A stretch of DNA of 64,000 nucleotides from Mesorhizobium sp. M2D.F.Ca.ET.226.01.1.1 (GTDB taxonomy: Bacteria > Pseudomonadota > Alphaproteobacteria > Rhizobiales > Rhizobiaceae), in assembly GCF_004022705.2 (NCBI RefSeq), contig NZ_RZOY02000002.1, forward strand, positions 535,758 through 599,757, given 5' to 3'. The notes under the pieces are model-generated. The model saw nothing but the letters and a program-made list of their open reading frames with translations, did not search any database and was not told the origin of the DNA. This document shows positions 53,470 through 63,049 of this stretch, piece after piece (position 1 is the stretch's first letter; every line of letters starts with the position of its first letter). A program made the translations under genes and the position numbers.

Positions 53470-54684
53470 TCAACTGGCGTATGGCCGCAGCACGATGTCC
53501 TTGTGCACGATGACGCGCAGTGGCCAACCTGGGCGGACGACGATGGTGGGCTGGATATTGAGGTTTTTTTCGGTGATGCGCTGGCCGGCTCGACTGGCGT
53601 TCTGCTGGGCTGATTCCCGGATCGCCTTGACCAGATCGCTCTCGTTTTCGCCGAGGCTGAATTCTGTGCCGACACCGAGCAATGTGGCAAGCGCCACTCC
53701 CTTGATCATCTGCCAAGTGTGGAAATCGACTTTGTCTTCCAGCCCTGCGTAGCCGGCGGTGTCGCTCGCGGGCAGATTGTCGATTTCGGCCGACGAGCCG
53801 TCGGGCAGCAGAATGCGCTGCCAGACCAGCAGCGCTCGCTTTTGCCCGAACGCGACGACGCTGTCGTAGACGCCGATAAGACGTGAGCCCTGCGGAATCA
53901 GCAATATGTTGCCCGTGACCGTGTCGTGCACATTTTCGGTGACTTGCGCGACGACAAGGCCCGGCAAATCGGAATTGATGCCGGTGATCAGGCTGGCGGC
54001 AATCACGCTGCCAGCCATCAGTTGATATGGCGAGATCGGCGTCTGAAGCGCATGCGGATTGTAGATCCCGCCAGTGCTCCGCTGGCTGAGAAAATCAAGC
54101 TTTCGCTGCTGATTGTTCTGGTCGCCTTCCGCCGCCGCCACCGAGGCTGACGCGCGTCCTGCTTCGGATTGGGGAAGCGCCTCAAATGGATGCTGAGCAG
54201 TTTGCACGCTCTCTCCGACATCTGTCTGTTGAGCTCGATTTTCGACGCGGAAAAGCACCCGCGATTCACGCGCTTCGATCGCCTGCTGCGCTAGACGCTG
54301 CTCCTCGGCCGAGATGTCTTGGCCCGGCACGATGCCGAGCTGGCGCTGCCGCTCGAGGATGGGGCGGCCGAGGTCGCCCGGCAAAGGTAGCCCAAGGACG
54401 GGAGGCTTTGGCTTCATGCCGGAATAGTCATGGGGAAGCGTATCGAGTCCCTCGGCGGTTGGTTTGCGCTCAGTGTTGTAGAGATCTTCCGCCTGATCCC
54501 TGATGCGAAGGGCCGGCCCCTGGAGGGCGATCATGGTAACGCCGAAGACAGCGCCGGATCCGAGCGCTGCGATAGCGATGATCACACCGCGCCTGAACCG
54601 CACCACGCGGCGGGGAGAGGCCCGAAGCTGCAGTTCCTCGGGATCCAGTTTCGGCGGGATGCCAGAGCGGGAATTTTCGATCAT
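53470..54684 (-). CDS. trbI: Conjugal transfer protein TrbI (VirB10-like)
   Basis: 404 residues. One inner-membrane helix (GVIIAIAALGSGAVFGVTMI) follows a short cytoplasmic tail; a Pro/Gln-rich periplasmic linker leads to the C-terminal VirB10 barrel domain (AGSVIAASLITGINSDLPG, LLIPQGSRLIGVYDS, ADSTAGYAGLEDKVDFH-like). It links the inner and outer membrane parts of the type IV secretion channel. Its start overlaps the trbG stop (ATGA). Confidence 0.95.
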   Translation of the reverse strand: MIENSRSGIPPKLDPEELQLRASPRRVVRFRRGVIIAIAALGSGAVFGVTMIALQGPALRIRDQAEDLYNTERKPTAEGLDTLPHDYSGMKPKPPVLGLPLPGDLGRPILERQRQLGIVPGQDISAEEQRLAQQAIEARESRVLFRVENRAQQTDVGESVQTAQHPFEALPQSEAGRASASVAAAEGDQNNQQRKLDFLSQRSTGGIYNPHALQTPISPYQLMAGSVIAASLITGINSDLPGLVVAQVTENVHDTVTGNILLIPQGSRLIGVYDSVVAFGQKRALLVWQRILLPDGSSAEIDNLPASDTAGYAGLEDKVDFHTWQMIKGVALATLLGVGTEFSLGENESDLVKAIRESAQQNASRAGQRITEKNLNIQPTIVVRPGWPLRVIVHKDIVLRPYAS

Positions 54685-55718
54685 GAGCCCTCACCTCGCC
54701 GGCTGCCGCGAAAGAGCGAGATCCGCCGTTGCGGTTGCCTGCCGTCAATCCTGCTGATGCGGATCACCTGCTGCCGCTTGGTGCCGAGGCGAAGTTCGGC
54801 CGCGGCGAAGAGCCGATCGACGATGTAATAGTTGCCGCGCACGCGATAGTTGACGAGCTCGCTGCTCCCATCTGCGCCGACGATGAAGAGTGGTGGCGCC
54901 TCGCCCTGATCTATGCGACGAGGGAACTCAATATAGACCTTGCTGCCGTCGTCGAAGGCTCGCGTCGGTCTCCAGGGCGGTGTGTCGCCACTGATTGAGT
55001 AGCGAAAGCGAAGGTTTTCGAGCGCGATGTTCGACGCGACCGGTGTAACTGCCTCGGCTTGAGCATTGCGCTGGCGAAGCGCGATGATCTGGTCTTGGCT
55101 GTAGGTCCAGGAGATTGCCGCCATTGCGGTCTTCTCGGTGCTTTGAAGCTGCAAATGATAGGTCCGCCGGTCCGTCGTAATGACGACATTGGTGGCAAGA
55201 CCCGGCGCGAAGGGTTTTACCAGAACATGGGTGCGCTGATTGTCACCGGTGCCGCTTGCGGTATCGCCAATGACCCAGCGCACGGTGTCGCCAGCCGACA
55301 CGGCGGTTAGTTTCTCGCCCGGCTGCAGAGCGATGTCGGTCACGCGCTCCGGCGCGGCATAGAGTTGATAAAGCGCGCCATCGGTGAAGGGGTAGACTTG
55401 CACTGCATTAACATACCCGTACTTGGTGGGTTGCTGGGTCGCGGCTTTGTTGGCATCAGCGACGCGTTCTTCAGGAGGGCGCTTGTCCTCGGCCTTGCCG
55501 GGCTCGGGCTGCATTTGGCCAGGCAGCGGCAGTGGTTTTGGCACCTCGACAATTCTAATCGGCCTCTCCGGCGCTTTTTCGATCGCGGCCGGTTTGAAGT
55601 CGGCAGCGTCATAGGAAATCTCAGGCGGCGGCACCTTCTTCGATGCACAAGCGGAAACGACCGCTGCCGACACCGATAGGATCAGCACGGCACGAATCGG
55701 TGACATTTTACCTTTCAT
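54681..55718 (-). CDS. trbG: Conjugal transfer protein TrbG (VirB9-like)
   Basis: 345 residues from ATG 55718 (GGAG seven bases before; a second ATG at 55706 is also possible). A lipoprotein-type N-terminus (SAAVVSACAS) is followed by the VirB9 domain (VYPFTDGALYQLYAAPERVT, DTVRWVIGDTASG, WRPTRAFDDGSKVYIEFPR). Part of the outer-membrane core of the transfer channel. It overlaps trbF by 11 bp. Confidence 0.94.
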   Translation of the reverse strand: MKGKMSPIRAVLILSVSAAVVSACASKKVPPPEISYDAADFKPAAIEKAPERPIRIVEVPKPLPLPGQMQPEPGKAEDKRPPEERVADANKAATQQPTKYGYVNAVQVYPFTDGALYQLYAAPERVTDIALQPGEKLTAVSAGDTVRWVIGDTASGTGDNQRTHVLVKPFAPGLATNVVITTDRRTYHLQLQSTEKTAMAAISWTYSQDQIIALRQRNAQAEAVTPVASNIALENLRFRYSISGDTPPWRPTRAFDDGSKVYIEFPRRIDQGEAPPLFIVGADGSSELVNYRVRGNYYIVDRLFAAAELRLGTKRQQVIRISRIDGRQPQRRISLFRGSRRGEGS

Positions 55719-56439
55719 TGGTGGACTCCGTCGGAGAAAGGGGGGCTGGGACGGCGCTGTCGAGCTCGCGTGACCAGTCAATGGCATTGATGAAGACGCC
55801 GAGCGGATTCTTGCGCAGCTGATCCGTATTGCTTGGCGAGCGGATCACGATCGTGAGGATCGCAGTCCAGCGCATCGTGCTGGCAAGGCTTCCGCGCTCA
55901 AACACCTGCTCGGTCCATTTGACCTGGAATGAACTTTCGGAGGCTCTGACCACGCTGGTGACCTGTACCGAAACACTGCGCGTTCCGATCTGACCGAAGG
56001 GGTCGTTCGCCTTGGCGTATTCGTTGAGGAAGAGCGCTGCGCGATCGCTAGCAAAGTCGTACGCTGCCAACCAGTTCTGCCGAACCAAAACCGGATCGGT
56101 GGAAACGGAACGGACATTCTGGATGAAGCGGCCGAGATGCCAGGCGATCTGAGCATCCGAGGGCTCATAATTCCGGACCGCCGGCGCGACGGCGCGCGTC
56201 TCGCCGAAGCCATCGACCTCGACGACATAAGGCACGACACGGCTTTGCATCGACTGCCATACGAGTCCGCCGGAAAGCCCGGTCGCCAAGGCCAGGCAGC
56301 CAAGGGCCATGATCCGCCAGTTCCTGGCCTGCAGTCGAGATGAGCCGATGCGCTCGTCCCACAGTTGGGCGGCTTTTTGATACGGCGTGACCGGTTCGGG
56401 TGTTTTGCCGTAACGGTGCACGGGTCGCTTGAAGAGCAT
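55708..56439 (-). CDS. trbF: Conjugal transfer protein TrbF (VirB8-like)
   Basis: 243 residues. The cytoplasmic N-terminus PVTPYQKAAQLWDERIGSSR and one membrane helix (MALGCLALATGLSGGLVW) lead into a VirB8 domain (WHLGRFIQNVRSVSTDPVLV, QVKWTEQVFERG). Inner-membrane scaffold of the channel. It starts directly after the trbL stop. Confidence 0.95.
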   Translation of the reverse strand: MLFKRPVHRYGKTPEPVTPYQKAAQLWDERIGSSRLQARNWRIMALGCLALATGLSGGLVWQSMQSRVVPYVVEVDGFGETRAVAPAVRNYEPSDAQIAWHLGRFIQNVRSVSTDPVLVRQNWLAAYDFASDRAALFLNEYAKANDPFGQIGTRSVSVQVTSVVRASESSFQVKWTEQVFERGSLASTMRWTAILTIVIRSPSNTDQLRKNPLGVFINAIDWSRELDSAVPAPLSPTESTNER

Positions 56440-57762
56440 CTAGTCATCCTTGTCGTTGAGAGAGGGGTTGGCGCTGCCTCCCGGCCGGTCTCCGTCTCGG
56501 ACAGCTTGCATGGCAGCGTGGCGATTTGCCCGGGCGGTCTGTTCAGAACGTAGGCGCCTTGCCCACGTCGGCGCCGAAACAGTGGCCGAACCGGCAGAGC
56601 GTTCGGTCATTGACGCTGTCGGCGCGCCGCCGGTCGCGGTCCACGCGGCATCGCGCCCGGCATCGGCGTTGCGCCCAACACTTGCAGTGGCGGATCGCGC
56701 TATGCGTATAGCGGCGCCGCCAGCTGCACTGGTTACACCATGCATTCCAGCAGCCACACCGGAGAGGCCAGCGTCGGGCGAGGTTGCGCGCCCGATCTGC
56801 CATGACGTGGAAGCAGCCGATCCCATTGTTGTGCCGGCTCGGATGGCGGCGAGACCGCCGCTGGTTGCCATACGCGCGCCAGCAAATGCTGTGCCTCCAG
56901 CAACGAGTGATACACCCGCTGCCGCCGCGGTCGTGCCGAGGGCGGCGCCCGCCCCAAGCTGCGGTGCGCCTGAGACAAGACCCGACGCGATCCCCGGCCC
57001 AAAAATGCCAAGGCCAAGCAGTGCCAGTGCGCCCAGTACCTGGGACATGGCACCGGCAAGATCCGGCTCCTTGCCTTGCAATGCGGAAGCGAACTCCCCG
57101 AAGAGCGTGGAGCCGATACCGACAATGACGGCGAGCACCATCACCTTGATGCCTGACGAGATAACATGGCCGAGCACGCGTTCGGCCAGGAACGCTGAAC
57201 GGTTCCAAAGTGCGAATGGAACCAAAACAAAACCTGCCAGCGTGGTGAGCTTGAACTCTAGGATGGTGATGAAAAGCTGGATGGAAAGGATGAAGAAGGC
57301 GATGATAACCAGGAACCAGGCCATCAGCAGCACGAAGATGGTCAGTGCGTTGCCGAAGATTTCCGGGAAGCCCAGGAGCTGACTGGCTTGGTCAAGCATT
57401 GGCCAAGCACCTTCGAAACCGGTCGCGGCAATGCGGCCCGGGCGCAAGAGATTGTCTGCCGACAGATTGCCGGCCGACGCCTTAATCCCGAGACCGGCAA
57501 AAGAACGATAAACGATATCGGCGAGGTTCTTGAAATTGTTCAGAATGAAGGCGAAGACGCCAACATAGAGCACCTTGCGGACAAGCCGGCCGAGAACGCT
57601 GGTTTCGTCGCCGAGCGCCCACGCCAGGCCGGCAAGTGTGATGTCAATGCCGATCAGAATGGTAGTGAGGAAGGCGAGGTCGCCCGATAGCAGACCGAAC
57701 CCGCTGTCGATGTAGCGGATGAAGGTCTCCATGAAGCGATCGATGACGCCAAGGTCGTTCAT
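56440..57762 (-). CDS. trbL: Conjugal transfer protein TrbL (VirB6-like)
   Basis: 440 residues. Polytopic N-terminal part (about six helices, e.g. FLTTILIGIDITLAGLAWAL and AWFLVIIAFFILSIQLFITI), then an Ala/Gly/Ser-rich C-terminal region of about 200 residues that is low in complexity, as usual for TrbL. It forms the inner-membrane pore part. Start ATG 57762, 33 bp after trbJ; there is no trbK between them. Confidence 0.94.
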   Translation of the reverse strand: MNDLGVIDRFMETFIRYIDSGFGLLSGDLAFLTTILIGIDITLAGLAWALGDETSVLGRLVRKVLYVGVFAFILNNFKNLADIVYRSFAGLGIKASAGNLSADNLLRPGRIAATGFEGAWPMLDQASQLLGFPEIFGNALTIFVLLMAWFLVIIAFFILSIQLFITILEFKLTTLAGFVLVPFALWNRSAFLAERVLGHVISSGIKVMVLAVIVGIGSTLFGEFASALQGKEPDLAGAMSQVLGALALLGLGIFGPGIASGLVSGAPQLGAGAALGTTAAAAGVSLVAGGTAFAGARMATSGGLAAIRAGTTMGSAASTSWQIGRATSPDAGLSGVAAGMHGVTSAAGGAAIRIARSATASVGRNADAGRDAAWTATGGAPTASMTERSAGSATVSAPTWARRLRSEQTARANRHAAMQAVRDGDRPGGSANPSLNDKDD

Positions 57763-57795
57763 GCCGCTGCCTTTCTCGTCGTGATGAACTCGTGA

Positions 57796-58521
57796 TTAAT
57801 TGCCGGGATAAGCCGAGCCGGTACCCAAGAACCGCTTCGTCATCTCGCGGGCGGCTTCGTCTGACTGGGCCTTGCGGGCGGCATCCTCGGCCTCAGCTCG
57901 AAACTGCGTTGCGAGCAGCGTCTGGATCTGCATCTGCTGTTTTGTCGAAAGCGCCATCAGCTGGTTGGTGGCCTGGCTTGCCTGAAGCGCACCGGCCGCC
58001 CCTTGGCTGCGGTTGACGAGATCGGCGAGCAGATCGCCGTCGGCGCGGACGTTCTCGACGATTTGCGACTGGACACCCATGGTCTGGCGGAACGCCTGCA
58101 TGGCGGTTTGCCAACGCTCCCGCGCAGCACTCGCCACATCGCTGACTTTGATCGTGGCGTCGTAGCTTTCCGGATATTGGCTGCGCCACTGGTCTTGAAG
58201 CTTGCCCAGATCAAAGCTGAGGCCACTCGCCTGGTCCATCAAGCCGTCGATGCGATGGAGCGAACCGGTGAGTTGGCCAACGGAAGAGAAATCCAGACGC
58301 TGAAGATTGCGCGCCATGTTCTGCAGCATGGTCGCCTGATTCTGCAGCGACTGGATTTGGTTGTTGATCTGCTCCAATGCGCGCGCGGCCGTCAGCACGT
58401 TCTGCGCATAATTGGACGGATCGAACACGATAAGGGCGTACGCGGGCTGCACATAGTCGGCCATAGGCTTGGCGATCAGGGAAACGGTGATCAGGCCGGA
58501 GAGAAGGCGTCGCCGCATCAT
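57796..58521 (-). CDS. trbJ: Conjugal transfer protein TrbJ (VirB5-like)
   Basis: 241 residues with a signal peptide (RRRLLSGLITVSLIAKPMA) and a helical mature part (ALEQINNQIQSLQNQATMLQ, MARNLQRLDFSS). A minor pilus component. ATG 58521 overlaps the trbE stop (ATGA); the frame upstream belongs to trbE in another phase. Confidence 0.94.
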   Translation of the reverse strand: MMRRRLLSGLITVSLIAKPMADYVQPAYALIVFDPSNYAQNVLTAARALEQINNQIQSLQNQATMLQNMARNLQRLDFSSVGQLTGSLHRIDGLMDQASGLSFDLGKLQDQWRSQYPESYDATIKVSDVASAARERWQTAMQAFRQTMGVQSQIVENVRADGDLLADLVNRSQGAAGALQASQATNQLMALSTKQQMQIQTLLATQFRAEAEDAARKAQSDEAAREMTKRFLGTGSAYPGN

Positions 58522-60968
58522 GAGAATTGCTCCTTGTCTGGTTGAGGGAATTGCTTGAGAAGTTCGCCGGCCCAATCGAGGCCGCGCGCGATCAGGAACT
58601 GCGAGGCAAAGCTGCCTTGCCCGTCTTCGGACATGATCCTGTCGATCAGAGTCTGCGTGGCCGGATCGGAAGCACCGCAAAGCGCAAGAGCGATGGGGCC
58701 AAGCTCGAGCTCGAACAGACGGTTGCCGCGGCGCGATTGCAGATAATACTGACGCTTCGGCGTGGCGCGGGCGATCAATTCGATCTGCCGCTCGCTTAAA
58801 CCGAAGCGCTCGTAGGCTGTGCGCGCCTGGGGTTCCACGGCACGATCATTGGGAAGGAAAATGCGCTGCGGGCAGCTTTCGATGATTGCCGGCGCTATGC
58901 CAGAGCCCGCGATATCAGCCAGCGACTGCGTAGCGAAGACAACCGACACGTTCTTCTTTCGCAGCACCTTCAGCCATTCGCGGATGCGGGCGGCGAACAG
59001 CGGATTGTCGAGATAGACCCACGCCTCGTCGAGCATGATCAGCGTGGGCCGTCCGTCGAACCGTTCCTCAAGTCGCTGGAACAGATAGGTAAGCACCGGC
59101 AGCAAAGCGCCTTGGCTGTGCATTAACTCCTCGGTCTCGAAACACTGCACATCCGACAAGGCCAGCCCATCATGATCGGCATCGAGCAGGCGGCCGAAGG
59201 GACCGTCGAGCGTGTAGGGCATCAATGCGGTCTTCAGCGCATTGGATTGAAGCAGGACCGAAAGACCGGTCAGTGTGCGTTCCTGCGCCGGCGCGGTGGC
59301 AAGGCTGGCCAGCGCTGACCAAATAGCCTCCTTCACCTCCGGCGTGACGGTGACGTTCTCGTGGGCAACAAGGCTGGCGATCCATTCGGCCGCCCAGCTT
59401 CGGCTAGCCTGGTCGTTGATGCTGCGCAGTGGCTGAAAGGCAAGGGAACCGTCCGCTCCTAGCGCGTGGTGTTCTCCACCCATGGCAAGTGTTGCAGCAC
59501 GGGCCGAATTGCCTTTGTCGAAGACATAAACCTGGGCGCCGGCATAGCGCCTGAACTGCAGAGCAATCAGAGCAAGCAGAACCGACTTGCCGGCGCCGGT
59601 CGGACCAACAACCAGCATGTGGCCGACATCTTCGACGTGGGTGGAAAGCCGAAACGGTGTCGACCCACTGGTCTCGGCAACGAAAAGCGGTGGCGCTTCG
59701 GTTTGGGTGACTTTCGCGAGATGCTCGTTTGTCGCAGGACCGGCCCAAACCGACGACAGCGGCATGAGATGGGCAAGGTTCAATGTATGAACGAGCGGTT
59801 GGCGAACGTTAGCGTAGACATGGCCAGGCAATGAGCCGAGCCAAGCCTCGACCGCATTGACGCCTTCTCGGATCGTGGTGAAGCCGAGCCCATTGATGAT
59901 GCGCTCGACCGCGCGAAGCTTCTCTGCAGCGGCTTGGCGATCCTCGCCCCACACCGTCACGGTGGTGGTGAGATAGCCGAAACTCACATGATCACCGCCC
60001 AATGCCTGAAGGGCTTCGTCGGCATCGAGCGCCTTGTTGTCGGCATCGTTATCGACAAGCGGGACCGGCTCGTTGGTAATGACCTCGCGTAGGATTGCCA
60101 CGATCGATTTGCGCTTGGCAAACCACTGCCGGCGCAATCGCGTCAGCGTCTTCGTGGCTTCCGTTTTCTCGAGCGGAATGAAGCGCGTCATCCAGCGATA
60201 GGCGAAATCCTGATGATTGAGGGTATCGAGGATTCCGGGCCGGGTGAGGTTCGGAAAGCCGAGGATGGTCAGTGTGCGAAGATGCTGCTCACCCAGCATC
60301 GGCTCCAGGCCACCGGTAAGCGGCGCATCGACCAGGATTGCATCCAGATATATCGGCGTTTCCGGGGCCATGATAGGATGGCGACGAGGCGAAATCGTGC
60401 CGTGGAGGTAGGTCAACGTCTGAGCATCATCGAGGACGCGTACTTCGGACATGAAACCCGAGAAGAGATCGAGCACGCGGTTGGTCTCGTCACGGAACCT
60501 CGCCAGATCCTGGCGCCAGTCTCTTTCTCCTCGGGAATAATGAGAGTCGACGAGCGCGCTTTCTGCGCGCGCCTGGGCGTCCGGCGGTGGCATAAACACC
60601 AAGGTCAGATGATAGCGGCTCTCGTAGTGCGCTACCTTCCCCTCGAAAGCAGCGCGGCGTTCTTCGTCGACCAGCCACGACGCGGCGTCAGGAAAATGCG
60701 AGTTCGGATAGCCCAGCGCTTCTGTGCGCTCGGCCTCAAAGAACAATGCCCAGCCAGAGCCAAGGCGTCTGAGAGCATTGTTCGCCCGGGCGCAAATGCC
60801 GACGAGTTCAGCCTCCGTCGCACTTTCGAGATCCGGGCCGCGGAACCGCAACGTCCGCTGAAAGCTGCCGTCCTTGTTGAGCACGATGCCGGGCGCCACC
60901 AAGGCAGCCCAGGGTAGATGGTCGGCAAGCCGGTCGGCTTTGCTTCGATATTCCGAAAGGTTCAGCAT
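58518..60968 (-). CDS. trbE: Conjugal transfer ATPase TrbE (VirB4-like)
   Basis: 816 residues from ATG 60968 (MLNLSEYRSKADRLADHLPW). The N-terminal CagE/TrbE/VirB domain is followed by the ATPase domain with Walker A VVGPTGAGKSVLLAL and Walker B LIMLDEAWVYLDN. The SVVFATQSLADIA sensor is present. It powers pilus assembly. It starts inside the 3' end of trbD (7-bp overlap). Confidence 0.96.
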   Translation of the reverse strand: MLNLSEYRSKADRLADHLPWAALVAPGIVLNKDGSFQRTLRFRGPDLESATEAELVGICARANNALRRLGSGWALFFEAERTEALGYPNSHFPDAASWLVDEERRAAFEGKVAHYESRYHLTLVFMPPPDAQARAESALVDSHYSRGERDWRQDLARFRDETNRVLDLFSGFMSEVRVLDDAQTLTYLHGTISPRRHPIMAPETPIYLDAILVDAPLTGGLEPMLGEQHLRTLTILGFPNLTRPGILDTLNHQDFAYRWMTRFIPLEKTEATKTLTRLRRQWFAKRKSIVAILREVITNEPVPLVDNDADNKALDADEALQALGGDHVSFGYLTTTVTVWGEDRQAAAEKLRAVERIINGLGFTTIREGVNAVEAWLGSLPGHVYANVRQPLVHTLNLAHLMPLSSVWAGPATNEHLAKVTQTEAPPLFVAETSGSTPFRLSTHVEDVGHMLVVGPTGAGKSVLLALIALQFRRYAGAQVYVFDKGNSARAATLAMGGEHHALGADGSLAFQPLRSINDQASRSWAAEWIASLVAHENVTVTPEVKEAIWSALASLATAPAQERTLTGLSVLLQSNALKTALMPYTLDGPFGRLLDADHDGLALSDVQCFETEELMHSQGALLPVLTYLFQRLEERFDGRPTLIMLDEAWVYLDNPLFAARIREWLKVLRKKNVSVVFATQSLADIAGSGIAPAIIESCPQRIFLPNDRAVEPQARTAYERFGLSERQIELIARATPKRQYYLQSRRGNRLFELELGPIALALCGASDPATQTLIDRIMSEDGQGSFASQFLIARGLDWAGELLKQFPQPDKEQFS

Positions 60969-61234
60969 GCAAGCCACCCCTTCAGACGTAGGTGGCGCAC
61001 AAGCACGCTGGCGAAGTCCGGATCGCGTCTTGCGGCAAACACCGCTAACGAGTGGCCTGCGATCCAAAGCACCAGACCAGCAATCCATTGCTGCAAGCCG
61101 AAGCCAATGGCCGCGGCCACTGTACCGTTGAGGATCGCCACCGCGCGCGGAGCCCCGCCGAGCAGGATCGGCTCGGTCAGCGCCCGGTGGACCGGTACTG
61201 CGAAGCCCTCGATATGCTGCTCCCCGGCGGCCAT
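60962..61234 (-). CDS. trbD: Conjugal transfer protein TrbD (VirB3-like)
   Basis: 90 residues. It begins MAAGEQHIEGFAVPVHRALT, with the VirB3 pattern PILLGGAPRAVAILNGTVAA, one or two helices, and a C-terminal DPDFASVLVRHLR. Inner-membrane protein working with TrbE. The ATG shares a base with the trbC stop. Confidence 0.94.
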   Translation of the reverse strand: MAAGEQHIEGFAVPVHRALTEPILLGGAPRAVAILNGTVAAAIGFGLQQWIAGLVLWIAGHSLAVFAARRDPDFASVLVRHLRLKGWLAC

Positions 61235-61542
61235 CAGACGAGCGCCCCACCACCGAAGGAGAAGAAGGAGAGGAAGAAGCTCGATGCCGCGAAGGCGATT
61301 GACAGACCGAAGACGATCTGAATCAGGCGCCGAAAACCACCGGCGGTGTCGCCGAAGGCAAGCGTCAGGCCGGTGGTGATAATGATGATCACCGCAACGA
61401 TCTTGGCGACCGGTCCCTGCACGGACTCCAGGATCTGCTGCAGCGGCTGCTCCCACGGCATGCCGGAGCCGGCGGCATAAACCGGGGCCGTGTTAAGAAA
61501 CGCGAGCGCTGTGGACGAAAGAAAGCGAAGCTTCTTGCGCAT
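61234..61542 (-). CDS. trbC: Conjugal transfer pilin TrbC (VirB2-like)
   Basis: 102 residues: a signal peptide ending in VYAAGSG and two hydrophobic segments (VAKIVAVIIIITTGLTLAFG and IVFGLSIAFAASSFFLSFFS). The pilus subunit, possibly cyclised after processing as in RP4 TrbC. 12 bp after trbB. Confidence 0.94.
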   Translation of the reverse strand: MRKKLRFLSSTALAFLNTAPVYAAGSGMPWEQPLQQILESVQGPVAKIVAVIIIITTGLTLAFGDTAGGFRRLIQIVFGLSIAFAASSFFLSFFSFGGGALV

Positions 61543-61554
61543 GAGGAAGGCCTT

Positions 61555-62523
61555 TCAAAGCTGCTGGAGTTGCGAAAGCGTGAGCGGGGCAACGGCGTAA
61601 TCGCCGCTGCCGTCGAGACCGGTGACCTCGGCGATTGCGTCGATGTGGCGCGACGAGCCGCGTCCCGCTATGAAGACGATCAGATCTATCGCCTCAGCGA
61701 TGAGCCGGCGGGGAACGGTGACCACCGCTTCCTGGGCGAGTTGCTCAATGCGATAGAGAGCCGAGCGCGCGGAATTGGCGTGTACGGTAGCGATGCCGCC
61801 TGGGTGCCCGGTGTTCCATGCCTTCAGCATGTCGAGCGCTTCCGCGCCCCTCACCTCGCCCACGATGATGCGGTCCGGCCTGAGCCTCAGCGTCGAGCGC
61901 ACGAGATCGGCAAGGGTGACCGAGCCCCGCCTTGTTCTCAGGGCAACGCAGTCCCTGGCCGCGCACTGCAGTTCGCGTGTGTCCTCGATCAGGATCACCC
62001 GATCGTCGCATTCGGCGACTTCAGCCAGCAGAGCGTTGGCGAGTGTTGTCTTCCCCGAGGAAGTGCCGCCGGCGATCAGCATGTTGCGCCGCTCGCGGAC
62101 GGCCTTTTTCAGCGCATCGGCCTGCAGCGGCAGCATGATGCGTTCGGCAACATAGTCGGCCAGGGTGTAGACTTTCGCGGCGGGCTTGCGGATGGCAAAA
62201 CATGGCGCCAACACCACAGGTGGCAGCAGGCCTTCGAAGCGTTCGCCAGACGGCAATTCGGCACTGACGATCGGGTTGTCGGCGTGCGCCTCGGCGCGCA
62301 CGTGCGAAGCAACCAGGCGGATGATACGTTCTGCCTCGGACGGGTGCATGTGAACGTCGGTATCGACCCGACCTTCGCCTAACCGGTCGAGTCGCAGCGC
62401 GCCGTCGGGATTGACCATCACCTCGATGACGGACGGATCGGCCAGGGCTTCGGTGATTGCCGGACCCATGGCGGTGCGCAGCATGACACGCCGCCGGTGG
62501 TCGGCCTCGGGATGAGAGCTCAT
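61555..62523 (-). CDS. trbB: Conjugal transfer ATPase TrbB (VirB11-like)
   Basis: 322 residues. Hexameric secretion ATPase with Walker A MLIAGGTSSGKTTLANALL, the Asp box VILIEDTRELQC, Walker B DRIIVGEVRGAEALDML and the His box GGIATVHANS. Start ATG 62523 overlaps the preceding gene by four bases. Confidence 0.96.
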   Translation of the reverse strand: MSSHPEADHRRRVMLRTAMGPAITEALADPSVIEVMVNPDGALRLDRLGEGRVDTDVHMHPSEAERIIRLVASHVRAEAHADNPIVSAELPSGERFEGLLPPVVLAPCFAIRKPAAKVYTLADYVAERIMLPLQADALKKAVRERRNMLIAGGTSSGKTTLANALLAEVAECDDRVILIEDTRELQCAARDCVALRTRRGSVTLADLVRSTLRLRPDRIIVGEVRGAEALDMLKAWNTGHPGGIATVHANSARSALYRIEQLAQEAVVTVPRRLIAEAIDLIVFIAGRGSSRHIDAIAEVTGLDGSGDYAVAPLTLSQLQQL

Positions 62524-62933
62524 CCTTCCCCTCCCCCACCATTGTCTTTGCTAAGCGACTTTTTGCCGGAAGCGATCTGGCGGCCGACCTTCTCAACGAA
62601 TTTCTCGAAACGCTCTTGGGCAATAGCCTGCGTTGCCCGATCCGGGACCGGCGTGTGGGCGTGAAGGGTGATCGAAAAGCGGATGAAGAGCGCCAGGCTC
62701 TCCAGGATCACCTCGGAATCGCGCCTGACGTGGGCAAGATCGCGGGAGAGCCGGTCAAGCCTTACGCCGTAGCGCCGATCGAACTCGCTCTCGCCACGCC
62801 GCTCGATGAACGCCTCGATCGCCTTCGCCACGATCGCTGATTTGGTCGTTGACGGATCGCGACTGAGGTTGTCCAGTTTCTCGCTGAGCTCCGGCTCAAG
62901 CAGAAACTGATGGCGAATGCGGTGCGGCTTCAT
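62520..62933 (-). CDS. CopG/ribbon-helix-helix family protein of the trb operon
   Basis: 137 residues from ATG 62933 (MKPHRIRHQFLLEPELSEKL). The N-terminal ~50 residues fit a ribbon-helix-helix DNA-binding domain (beta strand RIRHQFLLEPEL, helices SEKLDNLSRD and TKSAIVAKAIEAF). A helical C-terminal part follows. Proteins of this kind between traG and trbB are common in ICEs and may autoregulate the operon. It overlaps trbB (ATGA). Confidence 0.88.
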   Translation of the reverse strand: MKPHRIRHQFLLEPELSEKLDNLSRDPSTTKSAIVAKAIEAFIERRGESEFDRRYGVRLDRLSRDLAHVRRDSEVILESLALFIRFSITLHAHTPVPDRATQAIAQERFEKFVEKVGRQIASGKKSLSKDNGGGGEG

Positions 62934-63049
62934 GCGGCTCGTTCCGACGGCCCGGCGTTGCGCCGGCGACGGGAGAAGCATCGGCCAGACGCTCAAAATT
63001 GCTTATGGCCGTTATCTACGCTGAGGTGCGCTCTGCAACTCAGCGGACT

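Noticed and set aside
57763..57795. A trbK entry-exclusion gene between trbJ and trbL
   Set aside because: The gap is only 33 bp.
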